Shown in pieces: positions 44,801-56,099 of a stretch of 64,000 nucleotides of DNA (position 1 is the first letter of the stretch; every line of letters starts with the position of its first letter). A model generated the notes under the pieces. That model did not search any database. It saw nothing but the letters and a program-made list of their open reading frames with translations, and was not told the origin of the DNA. The translations under genes and the position numbers were made by a program. The stretch is from positions 8,325,657 through 8,389,656 of the forward strand of contig NC_039482.1 of the NCBI RefSeq assembly GCF_003590095.1, written 5' to 3'. This stretch comes from Trichoplusia ni (Eukaryota; Arthropoda; Insecta; Lepidoptera; Noctuidae).

Positions 44801-46884
44801 GTTTACGCGAGGGGACGAAGACAGGTCATGTAGGCGAGAGGTCTTTTTTTTCTGTTGACGGTGTGCTGGGTGACAAGGTCGTGTAGAGTGCGGTGAAGGC
44901 GAGTGGACGGGTTTTTTTAGAAAAAGTAAGTACCAAACTCGAAAAGGTCGACAGCCTTAAGGTTATGACAATTAGATTTAGCAGTTACACACCTGATTTT
45001 TTTATCTTTAGCCCATTAGAAATAAACCCTCGGTTTCATGAGTCCGAATCGCACTTCCCCGGTTCTTATCTAATATTTAGGATTATGATAACAAAGAAAA
45101 CTAAACTGAATTGAAGTCCTCATGACGAACAAGGGTTCGAAATGCACGTTTCAATGGCTTTCATCTTTAAAGCAACCCTTAAAGCCATATTATAGCAGCA
45201 ATAGAAAGAATGTCACTATAATCACTCTATATCGCCGTCTTGTTCAAATATAACTCGTCTCAGCTTAAAAAAGGAAGAGAGAGGAAGTACAGTCCCACCA
45301 TTTTCCTTGTTGTCATCTCTCTCGGCGTTAAAAATCAAAAACAATCTTTAAAATGTAATTTGATAGCATTTTCGACATATATATTTTATCAGCAATAGAA
45401 AAAAGATACCACTCTAATCAGTCAATATGGCAGTCTTGCTCAAACATATCTCGTTTCAGCTTAAAAGAGCAAGAGGAAATACAGTCTCACCATTCTCCTT
45501 GTTGTCATCTCTCTCGGCGCCATCCACGCTCTCCATGTCGAAGGACTCCGTGCACGTGAGCAGCTCCTTATCCAGTTTCTCATCAGCACTGGCCTTCACG
45601 AGACTCTTCAGCTTTTCAGCTATCTTGTCTATTTCCGAACCACCTGTATATGAAGGTACTGTCAAACGTATTAAAAGTTAGGCTTCCACATTGTAATTAT
45701 GTTAGGTCCCGATAAGTAGGTGTGAGTAAACTGTTTTTTAATAATTATTATATTATTTAAGTTGTTGAAAAGAGACGCTTTTACTGTGTATTGTTTTGTT
45801 CGCTTTCACGTTTTGTTAAAAGAACTAGGTAACATTATTTATAAAAGATGGCGGTAGCTCTTTTTTGTATCGGTGTTTTTCATTCAGACAGTTTCAGTCA
45901 GTTTCAGTCAGTTTTTATGACGTTTCATAGAGTTCAATACCATCGTACCAAAAGCTTGTAATGAAATGCAAAGGAAAGTGTCTTCTTAAACCGAGGAAAG
46001 CGAAGGAAAGTAAATTTTCTTGCAAACTATTAAAAAGTTGCGAACTCAAGTACGATATATCATCTCTTTTACACGTCTCTATATAGTAAGCTTACCCATC
46101 CGATCTCATTGCATTAATTTACAAAGTAACGGTTGATATTATGAAAATCAATAAACTGACGCAAGCTGTCTCATTGCTTTTTTGGGCACATGTCTTTAAT
46201 TATACAGCCGTCATAAGTTTTGATAAAACCTCATTTTAAAAAGAATACAGTATTGAGCAACATGACAAAATTAAAAATGTTACCATAAATAAATGTTCGT
46301 AAATAGTATTAATAGTTTATTAAATACCTTTGTTATTGCATTTCAGCGGTTCCCTGCTTTTAATTTCTTCTATAATTGGCGCCAAAGGTTCCTTCCTCGG
46401 CTTGCGCCTCCTGTTAACTTCCTGTATCAGTTCGGAAATTGATTGCGTTTCGTTATCGCACCCGTTCCGTTTTCGACGATGCGTTTTGTCATACGTCTTG
46501 CGTTCCGTTTTAGCTTCGCTCGATCTCAAATTATATGTTTTGTCCGCATCTTTTTTAATTAAAATCTTTGTTTTAGTTAGTTCTGGTGACTTTACTGCTT
46601 TTTCACTTTCCGAAGCGTATTCGTAAGGTTCAGAATCTTGAAAGTGTTGTAAGAATTGACTTTTCTTTAGTAATTGTAGATAGAATCGCGTTGATATCGG
46701 CACTTTGTCGTGGTATATAGTTTCGTTTGTTTTTAATAGATTTTTCAGACGCTTTATATTTATTTTCGGAGCTCGCGTAGATTTTATTATTTCGTCTGAA
46801 ATTAGGTGGTGATATAAGAGACAAGTCTGCGCTACCTTCATCGAGAACATTAGGAAAATGATGGATTGACTCTACTTCACTCAT
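41891..46884 (-). CDS. Snail/Scratch-superfamily C2H2 zinc-finger transcription factor with C-terminal PIDLS motif
   Basis: Exons on the minus strand: 46704-46884 and 46328-46636 (or one exon 46328-46850, see the separate entry), 45491-45643, 42969-43152, 42529-42654, 41891-42065; phases close. The first form gives 375 residues. Finger 1 is CSYCGKGFDRPWVLKGHLRLH, with a TGERPF linker. Finger 2 has an enlarged CPHPHC knuckle and FADRSNLRAHQ. Finger 3 is of C2HC type (CAACDKAFSQRRYLERHRDD then AC). RPWxLxGHxRxHTGE, FADRSNLRAH and a C2HC last finger are hallmarks of Snail/Scratch proteins, which bind E-boxes as repressors. The N-terminal half is charged and low in complexity. The link from finger 2 to finger 3 (RTRGHHSWQWR) is longer than usual. 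Ends PIDLSIGKRRTEDVD. An AATAAA lies 24 bases after the stop (41862-41867). Confidence 0.83.
43260..43575 (+). repeat. GCCCGCGACTTCGTCCG element, tail type 1, zinc-finger gene intron
   Basis: The head is ACTAGCTGTTGCCCGCGACT then TCGTCCGCGTGGTTAGAAG. The tail is CATTCAGTAGTTTTTACGTG then AAAGAGTAACAAACATCCAT and ACTTTCGCCTTTATAATAGT. Confidence 0.75.
44160..44330 (-). repeat. Related repeat ending in AACAGCTAGT, inverted
   Basis: On the reverse strand it begins ACTAGCTGTTACTCGCGACT, a variant of the family head, and ends in CGCATTTATTATATTAGTGA. The middle (TTCGATGAAATTTGGTATGG on the plus strand) is unlike the other copies, so it may be a different family sharing the head. Confidence 0.5.
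46328..46884 (-). CDS. N-terminal exon(s) of the zinc-finger gene, two possible readings
   Basis: Reading 1 starts at ATG 46882-46884 (MSEVESIHHFPNVLDEGSAD) and hits a stop at 46630. It rejoins the downstream frame if a 67-nt intron is removed (46637-46703: GTGCCG donor, TTACTAA branch-like site, TTTCAAG acceptor). Reading 2 starts at ATG 46848-46850 (MFSMKVAQTCLLYHH) and runs in one frame into NNKG at the donor 46327. Both frames are open together for about 220 bases. The first reading looks more like a regulatory N-terminus, but its donor is weak. A sequence error is a third option. Confidence 0.6.
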
Positions 46885-48107
46885 AATAATAACAATTCTA
46901 CAGTATATTACTATGCATAAAATAATTACTAACAATACCGGAATAATAAACCTATACTATATATGTAACTTTATTTTAAACCAATTTTCGATAAGTTCTT
47001 TGAATACTCTCATTTGATGATACTTAGAAATGTTTAAAGATTTCCCAGAAAATATAAAACCATAAGTTGTCTGGTTGTGAATTAAAAACATGAAAGATGC
47101 AGGAAATGATTCCAAGAGTAGCGAAATAAATCACGACACCATTTATTAAAATAGTTCACGCTTTGATAAAATAAAATTCATTTAAAACATGACATCAAAT
47201 CCGAATCGCAAAAAATATTTTAATAGACAACGTATTATGACACTGTCAGTCTAGTTCTCGAAATAAAGTTTTGAAAATAGTGAATATCTTACTGAAAATG
47301 CAGAAAACCAGTGAAATATACCGTAAGTATTCAAGAACTACGTCTTCTATACGATTTTGATTCACCAACTATCTCTCGGAACACACATACCGACAATACT
47401 AGGACGAATTCTTTGTATACAAAGTGACTTACTTTCGACCGAAAATTCGCCAAATTCCTGTATGAAACTCCTCTTGAGACGTCGCACAGAGTTTATGAAA
47501 CACCTGGGCATTATGCCAGCGACAGAAAAATATTTTATTATATTACAGTATACTTAGAATTATAAATCAAAATATGAGTAGTTCGTAGTACTTGTGAGCA
47601 CTTGCTGCATGGAAAGACAGAAACAAACGACATTAAATTTTATTTTAAGAATTCCAAATTCGAATGTAGCGGCCATCGCTTGCCAGTCTGTGGAGGTTTT
47701 ATGTTTGTGAAAATTATATTAAACCTTTGTAGAGCTGTAAGAGCGATAACTAAATGGAAAGTTGTGGAAAATAAAGTTTACATTACTAGGTAATGTTGTT
47801 GTTTACAATTAGTAGGAAGAAAGTGTCTGAAGATTGAAGTGTTTGTGATGTAGCGTGACTAATCTTTTGATCTCCCGCCAAGATGTCATTAACTTCAGCG
47901 AAGAATCTATGAATTTATTGATGAGTCGGCAGTAAAAATTGAACTCGACGTGATCGATTTAAAGGCCAATTGGATTCCGGGACTTTACGAAAAATACGTA
48001 TTATTTTTATACGTTGCTGACAGTGACGGCATTAAAAGATTGCCAATTTAGAAAATAAGTAAACCTCTACGGTTCGGAAAAGCTCTCGTCGGCCATGTGT
48101 CGTGAAA
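46885..48107. other. Divergent intergenic region upstream of the zinc-finger gene
   Basis: 1.2 kb between the zinc-finger start (minus) and the CpG-rich promoter on the plus strand. It is AT-rich, with short open frames that have no recognisable domain. It is expected to hold the zinc-finger promoter, but no core promoter motif stands out. Confidence 0.35.
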
Positions 48108-48460
48108 AGCGTAGATAATGAGCGCGCGCGCGAGAGGGCCGGGAGGTGCGCGCGGTGCGGGCGGGGCGGGAGGGGCCGGTGCGGCGGCGGGGAGGAGGGA
48201 GACTGCGCATCGATTATTCGGCAGCGAGCGCGCGTCGTGACCGCACGCGCGCACTCCCGCTCATGTTTACCGCCCGAAACGATCGCGACGCCGGGAAATG
48301 TTAAATGATTACTTGACACTAGATATTAGCCGGTTTGGACGCGTGTGTACGTGTTGCAGCTGTGTGTAGTGCATGAGGTGACGGTGGCGCGGGTGATGAC
48401 CAGCTAAGGGCGGCGCGGCCGAGCCGGCGACGAGATGGGCAACTCGTGCAGTTCGGGGCA
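48108..48460 (+). promoter_or_regulatory. CpG-rich promoter/5' leader of the MGNSCSS gene
   Basis: The most GC- and CpG-dense stretch in the window. It includes GCGCGCGCGCGAGAGGGCCG (48121-48140) and GTGCGGCGGCGGGGAGGAGG (48179-48198), and a further GC-rich block at 48380-48435 runs into the first coding exon. The location directly before an ATG with a good downstream splice donor supports promoter and 5' UTR. No TATA box is evident. Confidence 0.6.
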
Positions 48461-48502
48461 GGCACACAAGGACAAGGATAATGTATCACAACACTCTGAG
48501 GA
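48435..48502 (+). CDS. First coding exon of an unidentified gene, product starts MGNSCSS
   Basis: The ATG at 48435 (CGAGATGGGC, purine at -3) opens a 22-codon exon, MGNSCSSGQAHKDKDNVSQH then SE, ending in phase 2 at a strong donor (GA|GTAAGTACC, 48503). Read without splicing, the frame stops at once (TAA 48504). Glycine at position 2 with serine at 6 and a nearby cysteine fits an N-myristoylation plus palmitoylation anchor for the membrane inner face. The next exon is not in the window, so the first intron would exceed 15 kb. Kinases, phosphatases and adaptors often begin this way. I cannot name the gene. Confidence 0.6.
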
Positions 48503-49244
48503 GTAAGTACCTGCCATACATTGACGCGTGAAGGTCGCACCACAATGCTGTCGTTAGTCAAACGGCTTGAAAGAAAACAACGTAGTTATTTATGTATAAT
48601 ACATATTTGTTGTACGGCGGCCGCTGAGATACGCGAACTGTTGTGAAATCGTCAAAATAAATCAATACATCGACCGCGCTTGCCTACAGGTTGGATATTT
48701 ACGAAGAAACCAGAACATCATAATTATGAATACGTAGGAAACAGCCTTGGGAACGTACGCACAGCCGAGAGAAAAATATACAGTTTGGTATATTTGTGTA
48801 GGAGCATAATCTGCTCGTGTGTGCGTTGGACCACCCTTAATGCTCACTCAACACATTTAGCAGGGTATGAAGTAGAATACGTTAAATGAAGCTCTTCTCA
48901 TAGTTCCGAATTATTATAATTTTGATCTAAATGTACATAAAAAAAACTAATCCAACATATTGACATGTGGCTTGGTAGAGCCAGAAAAGCATTAATTTGA
49001 TTAAGTTTTATTTCAATAACCGCTAATTACTTGCGATAAGTACTAAACTATAAATAGAACTAAATAAAACACAACCTTTCATGAATAATTTGATAGTTTA
49101 TCAACTAAATTATGATTATTATTGAGTTGATTAAAAAGTTTCTTGAAGCTCTACAAAATTGAAGCTACATTACGACAACTCATGAATTTCATTCAATAAT
49201 CCACACTTATCCATTTAATTGGAATAAGTTTCTTGGTTTATCTC

Positions 49245-49530
49245 ATCCTACCCTTTTACCAAATATGTTAGGGCTCGCTTACATTCTTACCAGATGCAGC
49301 TATGTAATAATGTTTCGCAAGGAGCTGCCTATCTAACCTCCTCAGCCCACCTACCTGGGGAACACGATACCCCTTAGTAACAAGACTGTTTGTCAGACTG
49401 TAGAATGGTTGCCAGACTACCCATAATGACTGTCAAAAATATGGGTCCACAATTCAACGTGCTTCCCGATTCGTGGTGGTACTCGTTATGACGTAGATGG
49501 TCACCCAACCACGGACCCACGGTATCAATT
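49245..49530 (+). repeat. Copy 1 of the GGGGTCGGC-type interspersed repeat
   Basis: It shares in order TACCCTTTTACCAAATATGT, GCAAGGAGCTGCCTATCTAA, GGGGAACACGATACCCCTTA, TTGTCAGACTGTAGAATGGT and CTCGTTATGACGTAGATGGT with the copy at 51420. Clear homology, moderate divergence. The family name is not assigned. Confidence 0.75.
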
Positions 49531-50937
49531 GTATCTTAAATTGTGATCGATCAACTTCTGCAGTTGTCCCTTAGTCACGAGATCCTTCTTCCGAATTTCT
49601 TCTTCGGTTTAAAAGCGAGATCTTAAACATAATCTTCTACATAGCTGTTTTTAGGATACGTCTGGGTCGGCTTCCAATTTTATTGGAGTCGATTGACTAC
49701 CCACAGTCCTGTACCGTGAAGTCTTGCTCTCAGGTTGACTGAAAAGATCTAAGAAAAAAAACAGTTGAATTTGGCATTTGACTTATTGCGACTGCCCGTC
49801 TGACCGAGCCATTGTACTGTGTCTATCCAGTATCCAGAATGTCAAAACAATTACCAGATAATATAAATACACATCGGTAATAATAAAGAATTAAAAAATA
49901 AACCCAATTCCTTATTTAAAAAGGTTGCTTTTGACATAAAAATAACTGCGAATCTTCAACTGCAAACTCTACAAAATATATATAATCAAAATTGATTCAT
50001 TTTACTTCTGAACATAGAAATATGTAGATTCAATGCAAAACATAATTTAAAGAGAAGAAAAATAAAATGAAATATGCTAAGCAGTTATGAAACGTTGCCT
50101 TTATCCTTTTACTCTGCAAATTTAATATTGCTGAAGCAAGATAAATCTTTATTTCTGCAAAAGTGGAACGAACCTGAAGCTGGCAACTGAACTATACTTT
50201 GTAACTTAGAGACAATAGAAGGAACACGCTGTACTAGAGTGTATGAGGATCTAAACTTGAAGGAGAAAAGTCATAGACATTTGAGTAGACTCCAAAAAGC
50301 TCTACGCAGCACGAATACTACGAATGAAGGGAGAAGAATTGGTTGAGTGCGAGTTTGGTTTGTAACACAGACGGCTTTGTACAAAAAGGCTAAATGGTCA
50401 TTTGTCAAATTATTGACCGTGCTAACTGTTACTTAACCACGATTTTGCACGTTGATCTCTTCGCTGATCCGATGCCATCGCAAAAAAGGAATTAAAGCCA
50501 CTTTTTTAAAGGCTACGAAGGGGTTGCCATATCATATCTGTAAAGTTAAAAACTCCAAATTATATTTCTCCATATTGAAACCAAAATCAGTCGAGTTAGA
50601 TTCAGCCTAAACCCTGTTTCAGTCCGACTATAAATAAAAGAAAAACAAATTTCTTTGTATAATTTCAATATCATGTTCAAAACCAAAATCCATAAAGAAA
50701 TGTTCGCAGTGTAGACGAATGTTTATAACGATTTAACTTACAAGTTAAGTTATTAATAAACATTGTAAGGTTGGTTAAGCTGACACAGGTTGAGAATGGG
50801 CTAAGTGGGAACCACAAGGGCGGGGTAATAGGGTCACTATGATACATAAATAGGTCAAACATTATGGAAAATATAATAAATATACGTGTGGCAACACTGG
50901 ATTACTGGATATTAGTGGGTTGTTTTTAAATACGTTG

Positions 50938-51115
50938 AGGATAGCCGAGTGGTTGAGGTTAACGAGCTAAAACCCATAGAGCACGACGTGTCGCGGGTTC
51001 GATCTGAGCGTAGGACAAGCATTTCTGTGATTCTCGAAAGCTTGTCCTGAGTCTGGGTGTCTTTGTGAAACCGAAATTCGTCAATGCAGGAGACGTTTTA
51101 TTTGAATTTTTCGGT
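50938..51115 (+). repeat. tRNA-derived SINE, best-preserved copy
   Basis: A box GGATAGCCGAGTGGTTGAGG and B box GTCGCGGGTTCGATCTGAG are separated by a tRNA-like distance. The body AGGACAAGCATTTCTGTGAT, CCTGAGTCTGGGTGTCTTTG and a GAAACCGAAATTCGTCAATG end follow. The tRNA-like head does not fold into a normal clover leaf, so it is not a tRNA gene. Confidence 0.8.
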
Positions 51116-51419
51116 CTCACCCGGCTCTCAACGAACAGGTTACAAAAAACAGCTTAAAAAGTGCCACCATGACTACAAATTTATTTCGGTAATTCATAGC
51201 AAATCTCAGAAAAGCCCAAACTGTTATTATAATTAAAGCGATCCGGAAAATAAGCGTGAGTAAACCGTTAAATACGTAAATATTTAAGGTGTAACTGTGG
51301 TATAACATTGAAGTAAAATGAAAAAAAAACTGAAGTCCAAATGTATAGAGTAAATAAAAGGTAAACCTCAAAGAACAGTGAATCAACTTTAACTATTAAT
51401 AAAAAAAAATACTCTAGAT

Positions 51420-51770
51420 CATCATTGGCCTAGCCTTTTCCCAACTATGTTGGGGTCGGCTACCAGTCCAACCGGTTTCAGCTAAGTACCAGCGTTTTAC
51501 AAGGAGCGACTGCCTATCTGACCTCCTTAACCCAGTTACTTGGGCAACACGATACCCCTTGGTTAGACTGGCTGTCAGACTTTTTCAAGCTTCTGACTAC
51601 CTGTAACGATTGTCAAAGATGTAGGAATAACAGCCGGGACCCACAATTTAACGTGCCTTCCGAAACACGGAGGAACTCGTTATGACAAAGATGGTCACCC
51701 ATCTTCAGACCAACCGCGTTAAGCATAGCTTAACCTGTGATCGTTTCACGTATGCGGTTATAGCTTAGCC
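51420..51770 (+). repeat. Copy 2 of the GGGGTCGGC-type interspersed repeat
   Basis: The best copy: CATCATTGGCCTAGCCTTTT, AACTATGTTGGGGTCGGC, TTTTACAAGGAGCGACTGCC, GGGCAACACGATACCCCTTG, AACTCGTTATGACAAAGATG. It lies in the same orientation as the copy at 49245, 2.2 kb away. Confidence 0.8.
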
Positions 51771-53189
51771 ACGAGCTCCTAAAAAATACTCTAGATCTTC
51801 CTGTTATTATAAGTTTCATGCCTCTGTATTCAGAATGCTTAGTATTTCCTCGAATCTATCAAGAAAAATAGCATACGAACTTTCACATATCACGAGAATG
51901 TCACAAGGACATCTTTACTCTTCGTTCCCACAAGGACATATTATTTCTTGGTTATCTTTCCCTATCGGACCGACAGACGGATTGACACAGCCTCGGGAAC
52001 GATTCGTCATCTATATTTCTTTTAACAATGTCGTCACGACTTTGAACTTTTATGTCATGTTTATTGAGTCGAAAGACTTGGTTCAAATCCCTTTCGGCAA
52101 GGGATACTTTTTCCAAGCCCTTGCATCTAATGATTGCTAAAAGAAGCATGAAAGGGACAAGATTGTTGTCATTAATCTGGCACTTGGAAGGATCACCCAT
52201 CAGAGAGTTATTGTTACTAACTTTTATTGAGTTTCTTCAGTTCCACTGAAATCAAATATTGCAATTAAAATTTGATTCACTTCCCGGTTGCCAAATTTTG
52301 ACAGCATATGTGTATTGCGTGACAATGCAATATTAGAACATGAAAAGAGCTAATCTAATGCTAGAAGATGGCTATTGGAGCCCCGCTAAGAACCGTTTGA
52401 ATTGTCTTTACAATAAAAAAAATCTAAAAGCTATCTTCGAAAAAAGTTTTCGGGTTTTTTTTAAAGCTAAGTTTGTTTGGTGAGTCTGAAATTCAATCCT
52501 CCGAATTAATTGTTAAGATAATTTTGTTCATAGTTTGGCTGCCATGATGTTTATTGCCAACATAAAGCCGACTTTATATGATTAAGCAACAAAGCAGCTT
52601 AATTTTTTTTCGAAATCAGTTATGATTTTTCATATAAAAAATTAAAGTTGTCAAATCTATTGTTGATTGCCCGAACCCCCAATGTTTTTGCAGCCACTTC
52701 AAGTAACGCAATTCTTTTATTTTCTAAGCAATTATGATTGTTCTAACGAAGCCAACTTTGTCAATTTTCCCCAACTTCCTGCTTCCTTAAGTATAATTAT
52801 TATCGTAAGGTTTCATGAAAATTAAATTAATGTTTGGGCATTTTCAAAAGCGTCGGTAGCTTTGTTTTCCGTAATATAGGCAAGTTTCTTGCAAGGTTTT
52901 TTTGATTAATAAGTATGCACAACAACCGAGAGATCTTTAATTTGACTTTAAACGTCCGTCGCCAACGTCGCAAAAACAAGAGAACGAAAGAGTAAAATGT
53001 ACTACGCACAGTTGCAACATTACTAGTTTGAGAAATGCTATTAAATTCCTATCTGTAATGCAATGAGATGCTCTTGGGAAAATATTATGAGCAATCATTT
53101 ATCAAATTATTATACCAAAAGACTATATACCCTGATTATCACTTGCATGACCTTTTGCAGTGCATCAAACATGCTGTCTTTCCGCTTCC

Positions 53190-53325
53190 TCGTCTTAATG
53201 TCTTCTCATCAAGAAGCTAAGAAGTCTAGCAACCAGTCTAAGGGGGTTGAGGAGGTCAGATAGGCAGTTGCTCCTTTTAAAACACTGGTACTTAGCTGAA
53301 TTTGGTTAGACTGGATGTCAATCAT
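53190..53325 (-). repeat. Copy 3 of the GGGGTCGGC-type repeat, partial and inverted
   Basis: The reverse strand reads TCCAGTCTAACCAAATTCAG, CTAAGTACCAGTGTTTTAAA, AGGAGCAACTGCCTATCTGA and CCTCCTCAACCCCCTTA, matching the middle of copy 2. Confidence 0.7.
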
Positions 53326-54227
53326 ATTATATTTGGAGAAAGGCTAGAATAATGACTAATTATTTTCCCATTAGCAAGATTTGACCATACACTATTCGGT
53401 TCCATTACCCCTTTCAATTTTTCCCAAAACATTTTATAAAGAGAAAGATTTTGACAAGAATAATGTTGGTAACCCTTTTGCATGGATTTTGTCCCTTTTT
53501 GACTATTTTCATGTAAATTCGGGTGTTACTTCCTTATTGAGTTGGCTATCATATTCAGATCTTCATTTCTGTTTATTTATTTTTTCTTTTTCGTTTACTT
53601 TTTTGCAATAATTTTGGTGGCTTTGCGGTTTTATGTGATTTAGGTGTAGGGTCAACCCTAAAGCAGGGAAGGGTTTATTAATCTTAGACATAGTTATGTG
53701 AACTTTTTTAATTCTATGACAGCACTGACGAACTGTACCCAGCATTGCGATATCATTATACCATTCCAAGACCCACCTCAGAATGGTATAACTCTTCTCC
53801 TTGCAATGCTTTTCTTAAAAACCGGAATAGAAGGAATCAGAGTGCACCAGTGCTACCACACATGTGAACTGTAATATGTCCCTGCAGCTGACTTGTATCC
53901 TGTAACACTAGCTGTCATGGGAAAAATCAGTAAAACCTCCATGAATTTTATGGCGGGAATTGTGAGATTAAAGACGTCGGCTACCGGAGACTTGCGTTGC
54001 CAGCTTATGAAGTGTCTTACAGTTTTCTTATAAAGAATATTAATTGCAAGCGCTCCTTACTAAAGTTGTGTATTAAAATCTCCTTTGAGATAAACTGGTC
54101 CTTTGTTAAGTATTCTGCAGTAATAGCTATACCTTATTAAAATTGTTTTTGTTTTATGAGTTTGTTCCTTTTTCTGCATATTTTCGTGTCTGCTGGGCTG
54201 AATTTGAAGTCCCTATTTTTAAAGCAC

Positions 54228-54420
54228 TAGCGGTAGGCCGCGGAACTTCCCGCTACGAATCGAAATTGATGCCACGTTAAAATAAAATCGGGACAAAACC
54301 TATTCTATGTGTTATTCCTGGTTCTAAACTATATGTGTACTAAGTTTCGTCTAAATCCATTCAGTGATTTTTGTGTTTAAGACGAACAAACATCCATTCA
54401 TATACACAAACTTTCAGTAG
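54228..54420 (+). repeat. Decayed GCCCGCGAC-family element, tail type 1
   Basis: A degenerate head (CACTAGCGGTAGGCCGCGGA then ACTTCCCGCTACG) is followed by CTATTCTATGTGTTATTCCT, AATCCATTCAGTGATTTTTG and AACAAACATCCATTCATATA. Confidence 0.55.
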
Positions 54421-54943
54421 GCGTACGTATAGCGTCAACAAAAATACATGATCTGTGAATATTTCATCTGTCCAGCTATCTCGGTTGATAAGACACAGCC
54501 TGATGACAGACAGAAGGAAAGGCAGATAGATAGCGGACTCTTTAAAATAAATTTCTGTTTTTTATCTTATGATAAGGAATGCTAAAGAGAGGGAGAGCTT
54601 TTAAAAACAAAAGCAAACGTTCCTTACGAGCTTCAGGTCACAAAGTCACTGCCGCACAGCTTTATCCAACACTTCGGTTGCTCCAACACTCATTGGCAAT
54701 CCAATTTAACCTCAGGCAAAGAATTTCCCATGCGGCAGCCGACAACGGAAGACGTAAAAATTGTATTACAGGTCAATGAACTGTTACGCAAGCTGACAAA
54801 AGGACATTGACATTAGACTGCATATTGGTAAAAAACGCTTTGTAGTCCGAAAGCTTCATGACAAACAATAACGAGGATTATCATGAAGGTTAATTATCCG
54901 ATATCTAATTTAATTCTAGAACTTTGACAGTTAATTAGGTAAA

Positions 54944-56099
54944 TAGGGTAAGGTCGCCTTAGTCGTACCAGTTCAAGGAAAATAGCTATAATTTCTATTG
55001 TAATATAAATAAAAGAAAAATCTTTGCATATATAAATACTTCATTTATTAACGAATCAACAAAGACTAATAAGACATATAAAAATCTTTTAATAAAATGA
55101 TTTTTATAGGTTTTACAAAAACCTTCCTTCGGTACGACTTAGGCAACCGGTTGCCTTAATCGTACCACCCATAGCCTAAGTCGTACTTAGAGTAAACATA
55201 TATCTTTCCAACTAGAATTCTAAGGACAATTAAAAAACTGCGTAGACTTATATGCTACGAGACCAGTTTCAGTCTTACTTATAAATATAACAATAAAAAA
55301 ACGTTAGTAGTAGTTTCGTAATAATGAGTACCTTTGGGAAATAAAACTATCATTTTTAAAATGCATATATCACAAATGTAATTTTTAGTTTTAATTTCGA
55401 GATCTGCACATAAATCATGTACCCATCCTTTGCATTTAATACATAGGGTCATATTTTCTTTGCGATCTTGTTTAGTGTTGTTAGTTTGCACAACCAATTT
55501 TCTTTAGCATCTACTTTCTTATTTTTGTTAGATTTTCTGTCTATCTTTCTTTTTTTATTTGTGAATTGTGTTCCTTTTTGTGTTCATCTATGTCATCTTG
55601 CTTCCAAGAGTTATAAATTTTCTTTGCCATATTGATCACCTAAAGGAAAAAAAAAATAGCAAAAAATATCTCTGTAACACCTAAGTCGTACCGGTACGAA
55701 TTAGGAAGTTTATGCAGGTACGAGTTAGGCAGCGGGGTGTACAAAGTTAAAAACCAAAATTAAAAACATAACCTAGAAACCGTTTACCATTTAACCTAGC
55801 CCATATCAACCAGAAAACACTATAAAAACAGACATGAATCAAAAAAATATTCGTTTCAACACAATCTTTTGTGAAATTGCTTATGAATGACGTAAAAAAA
55901 TTAGTGAAAACTGTGCAAAAAACTTACTTTTTCATTTTTTTTTGATCGCGAATTCCGGCAAGCCGCCGCGTGTTGCTGTTTACCCGTGGTACTTAGTAGA
56001 ACCATATTGCACTGTTAGATGCCACCTTTTCATGACGGGTGCGCAGATATCGACGTGGTACGACTTAAGCGCTGGTACGACTAAAGGTACTTTACCCTA
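54944..56099 (-). mobile_element. Internally deleted pogo/Tc1-mariner-like DNA transposon with PHD-type transposase remnant
   Basis: A 26-bp terminal inverted repeat, 54944-54969 against 56074-56099, matches at about 21 positions. Each end starts TAGGGTAA, consistent with a TA target. The ending CTTAGTCGTACC recurs inside in both orientations near 55125, 55150, 55185, 55685, 55720 and 56058. The minus strand encodes a start MAKKIYNSWKQDDIDEHKKE (near 55631, then broken). At 55279-55497 there is a cysteine/histidine module (CIKCKGWVHDLC, then CDIC) like the PHD finger that ends many insect pogo-type transposases. The DDE catalytic core is missing, so the copy is not autonomous. Confidence 0.75.

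Larger units (their letters stand above)
42066..45490 (-). other. Introns of the zinc-finger gene
   Basis: Three introns separate the last four exons. The longest (43153-45490) contains a full GCCCGCGACTTCGTCCG element (43260-43575), a TCCACTGCTAGACATAGGCC fragment (about 43785-43890) and another repeat ending in AGTCGCGAGTAACAGCTAGT (about 44160-44330). No further exon is visible. Confidence 0.5.

Noticed and set aside
47602..47793. 63-residue plus-strand frame upstream of the CpG promoter
   Set aside because: The sequence (CSGHRLPVCGGFMFVK) looks protein-like in part, but there is no domain, no splice context and no polyA signal I could link to it.
48032..48319. 95-residue minus-strand frame in the CpG block
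   Set aside because: Arg/Pro/Ala-rich translation typical of antisense CpG DNA; no start context or domain.
50938..51020. Possible tRNA gene (clear A and B boxes)
   Set aside because: The head does not give a proper clover leaf or acceptor stem, and the same head plus body occurs in several other places, so it is a SINE.
51952..52200. Overlapping 82- and 101-residue frames on both strands
   Set aside because: Mirror-image open frames in repeat-rich DNA with no recognisable family.
55279..55497. PHD-finger host gene on the minus strand
   Set aside because: It lies between the inverted ends of a transposon and matches the C-terminal module of pogo-type transposases; the rest of the protein is missing.
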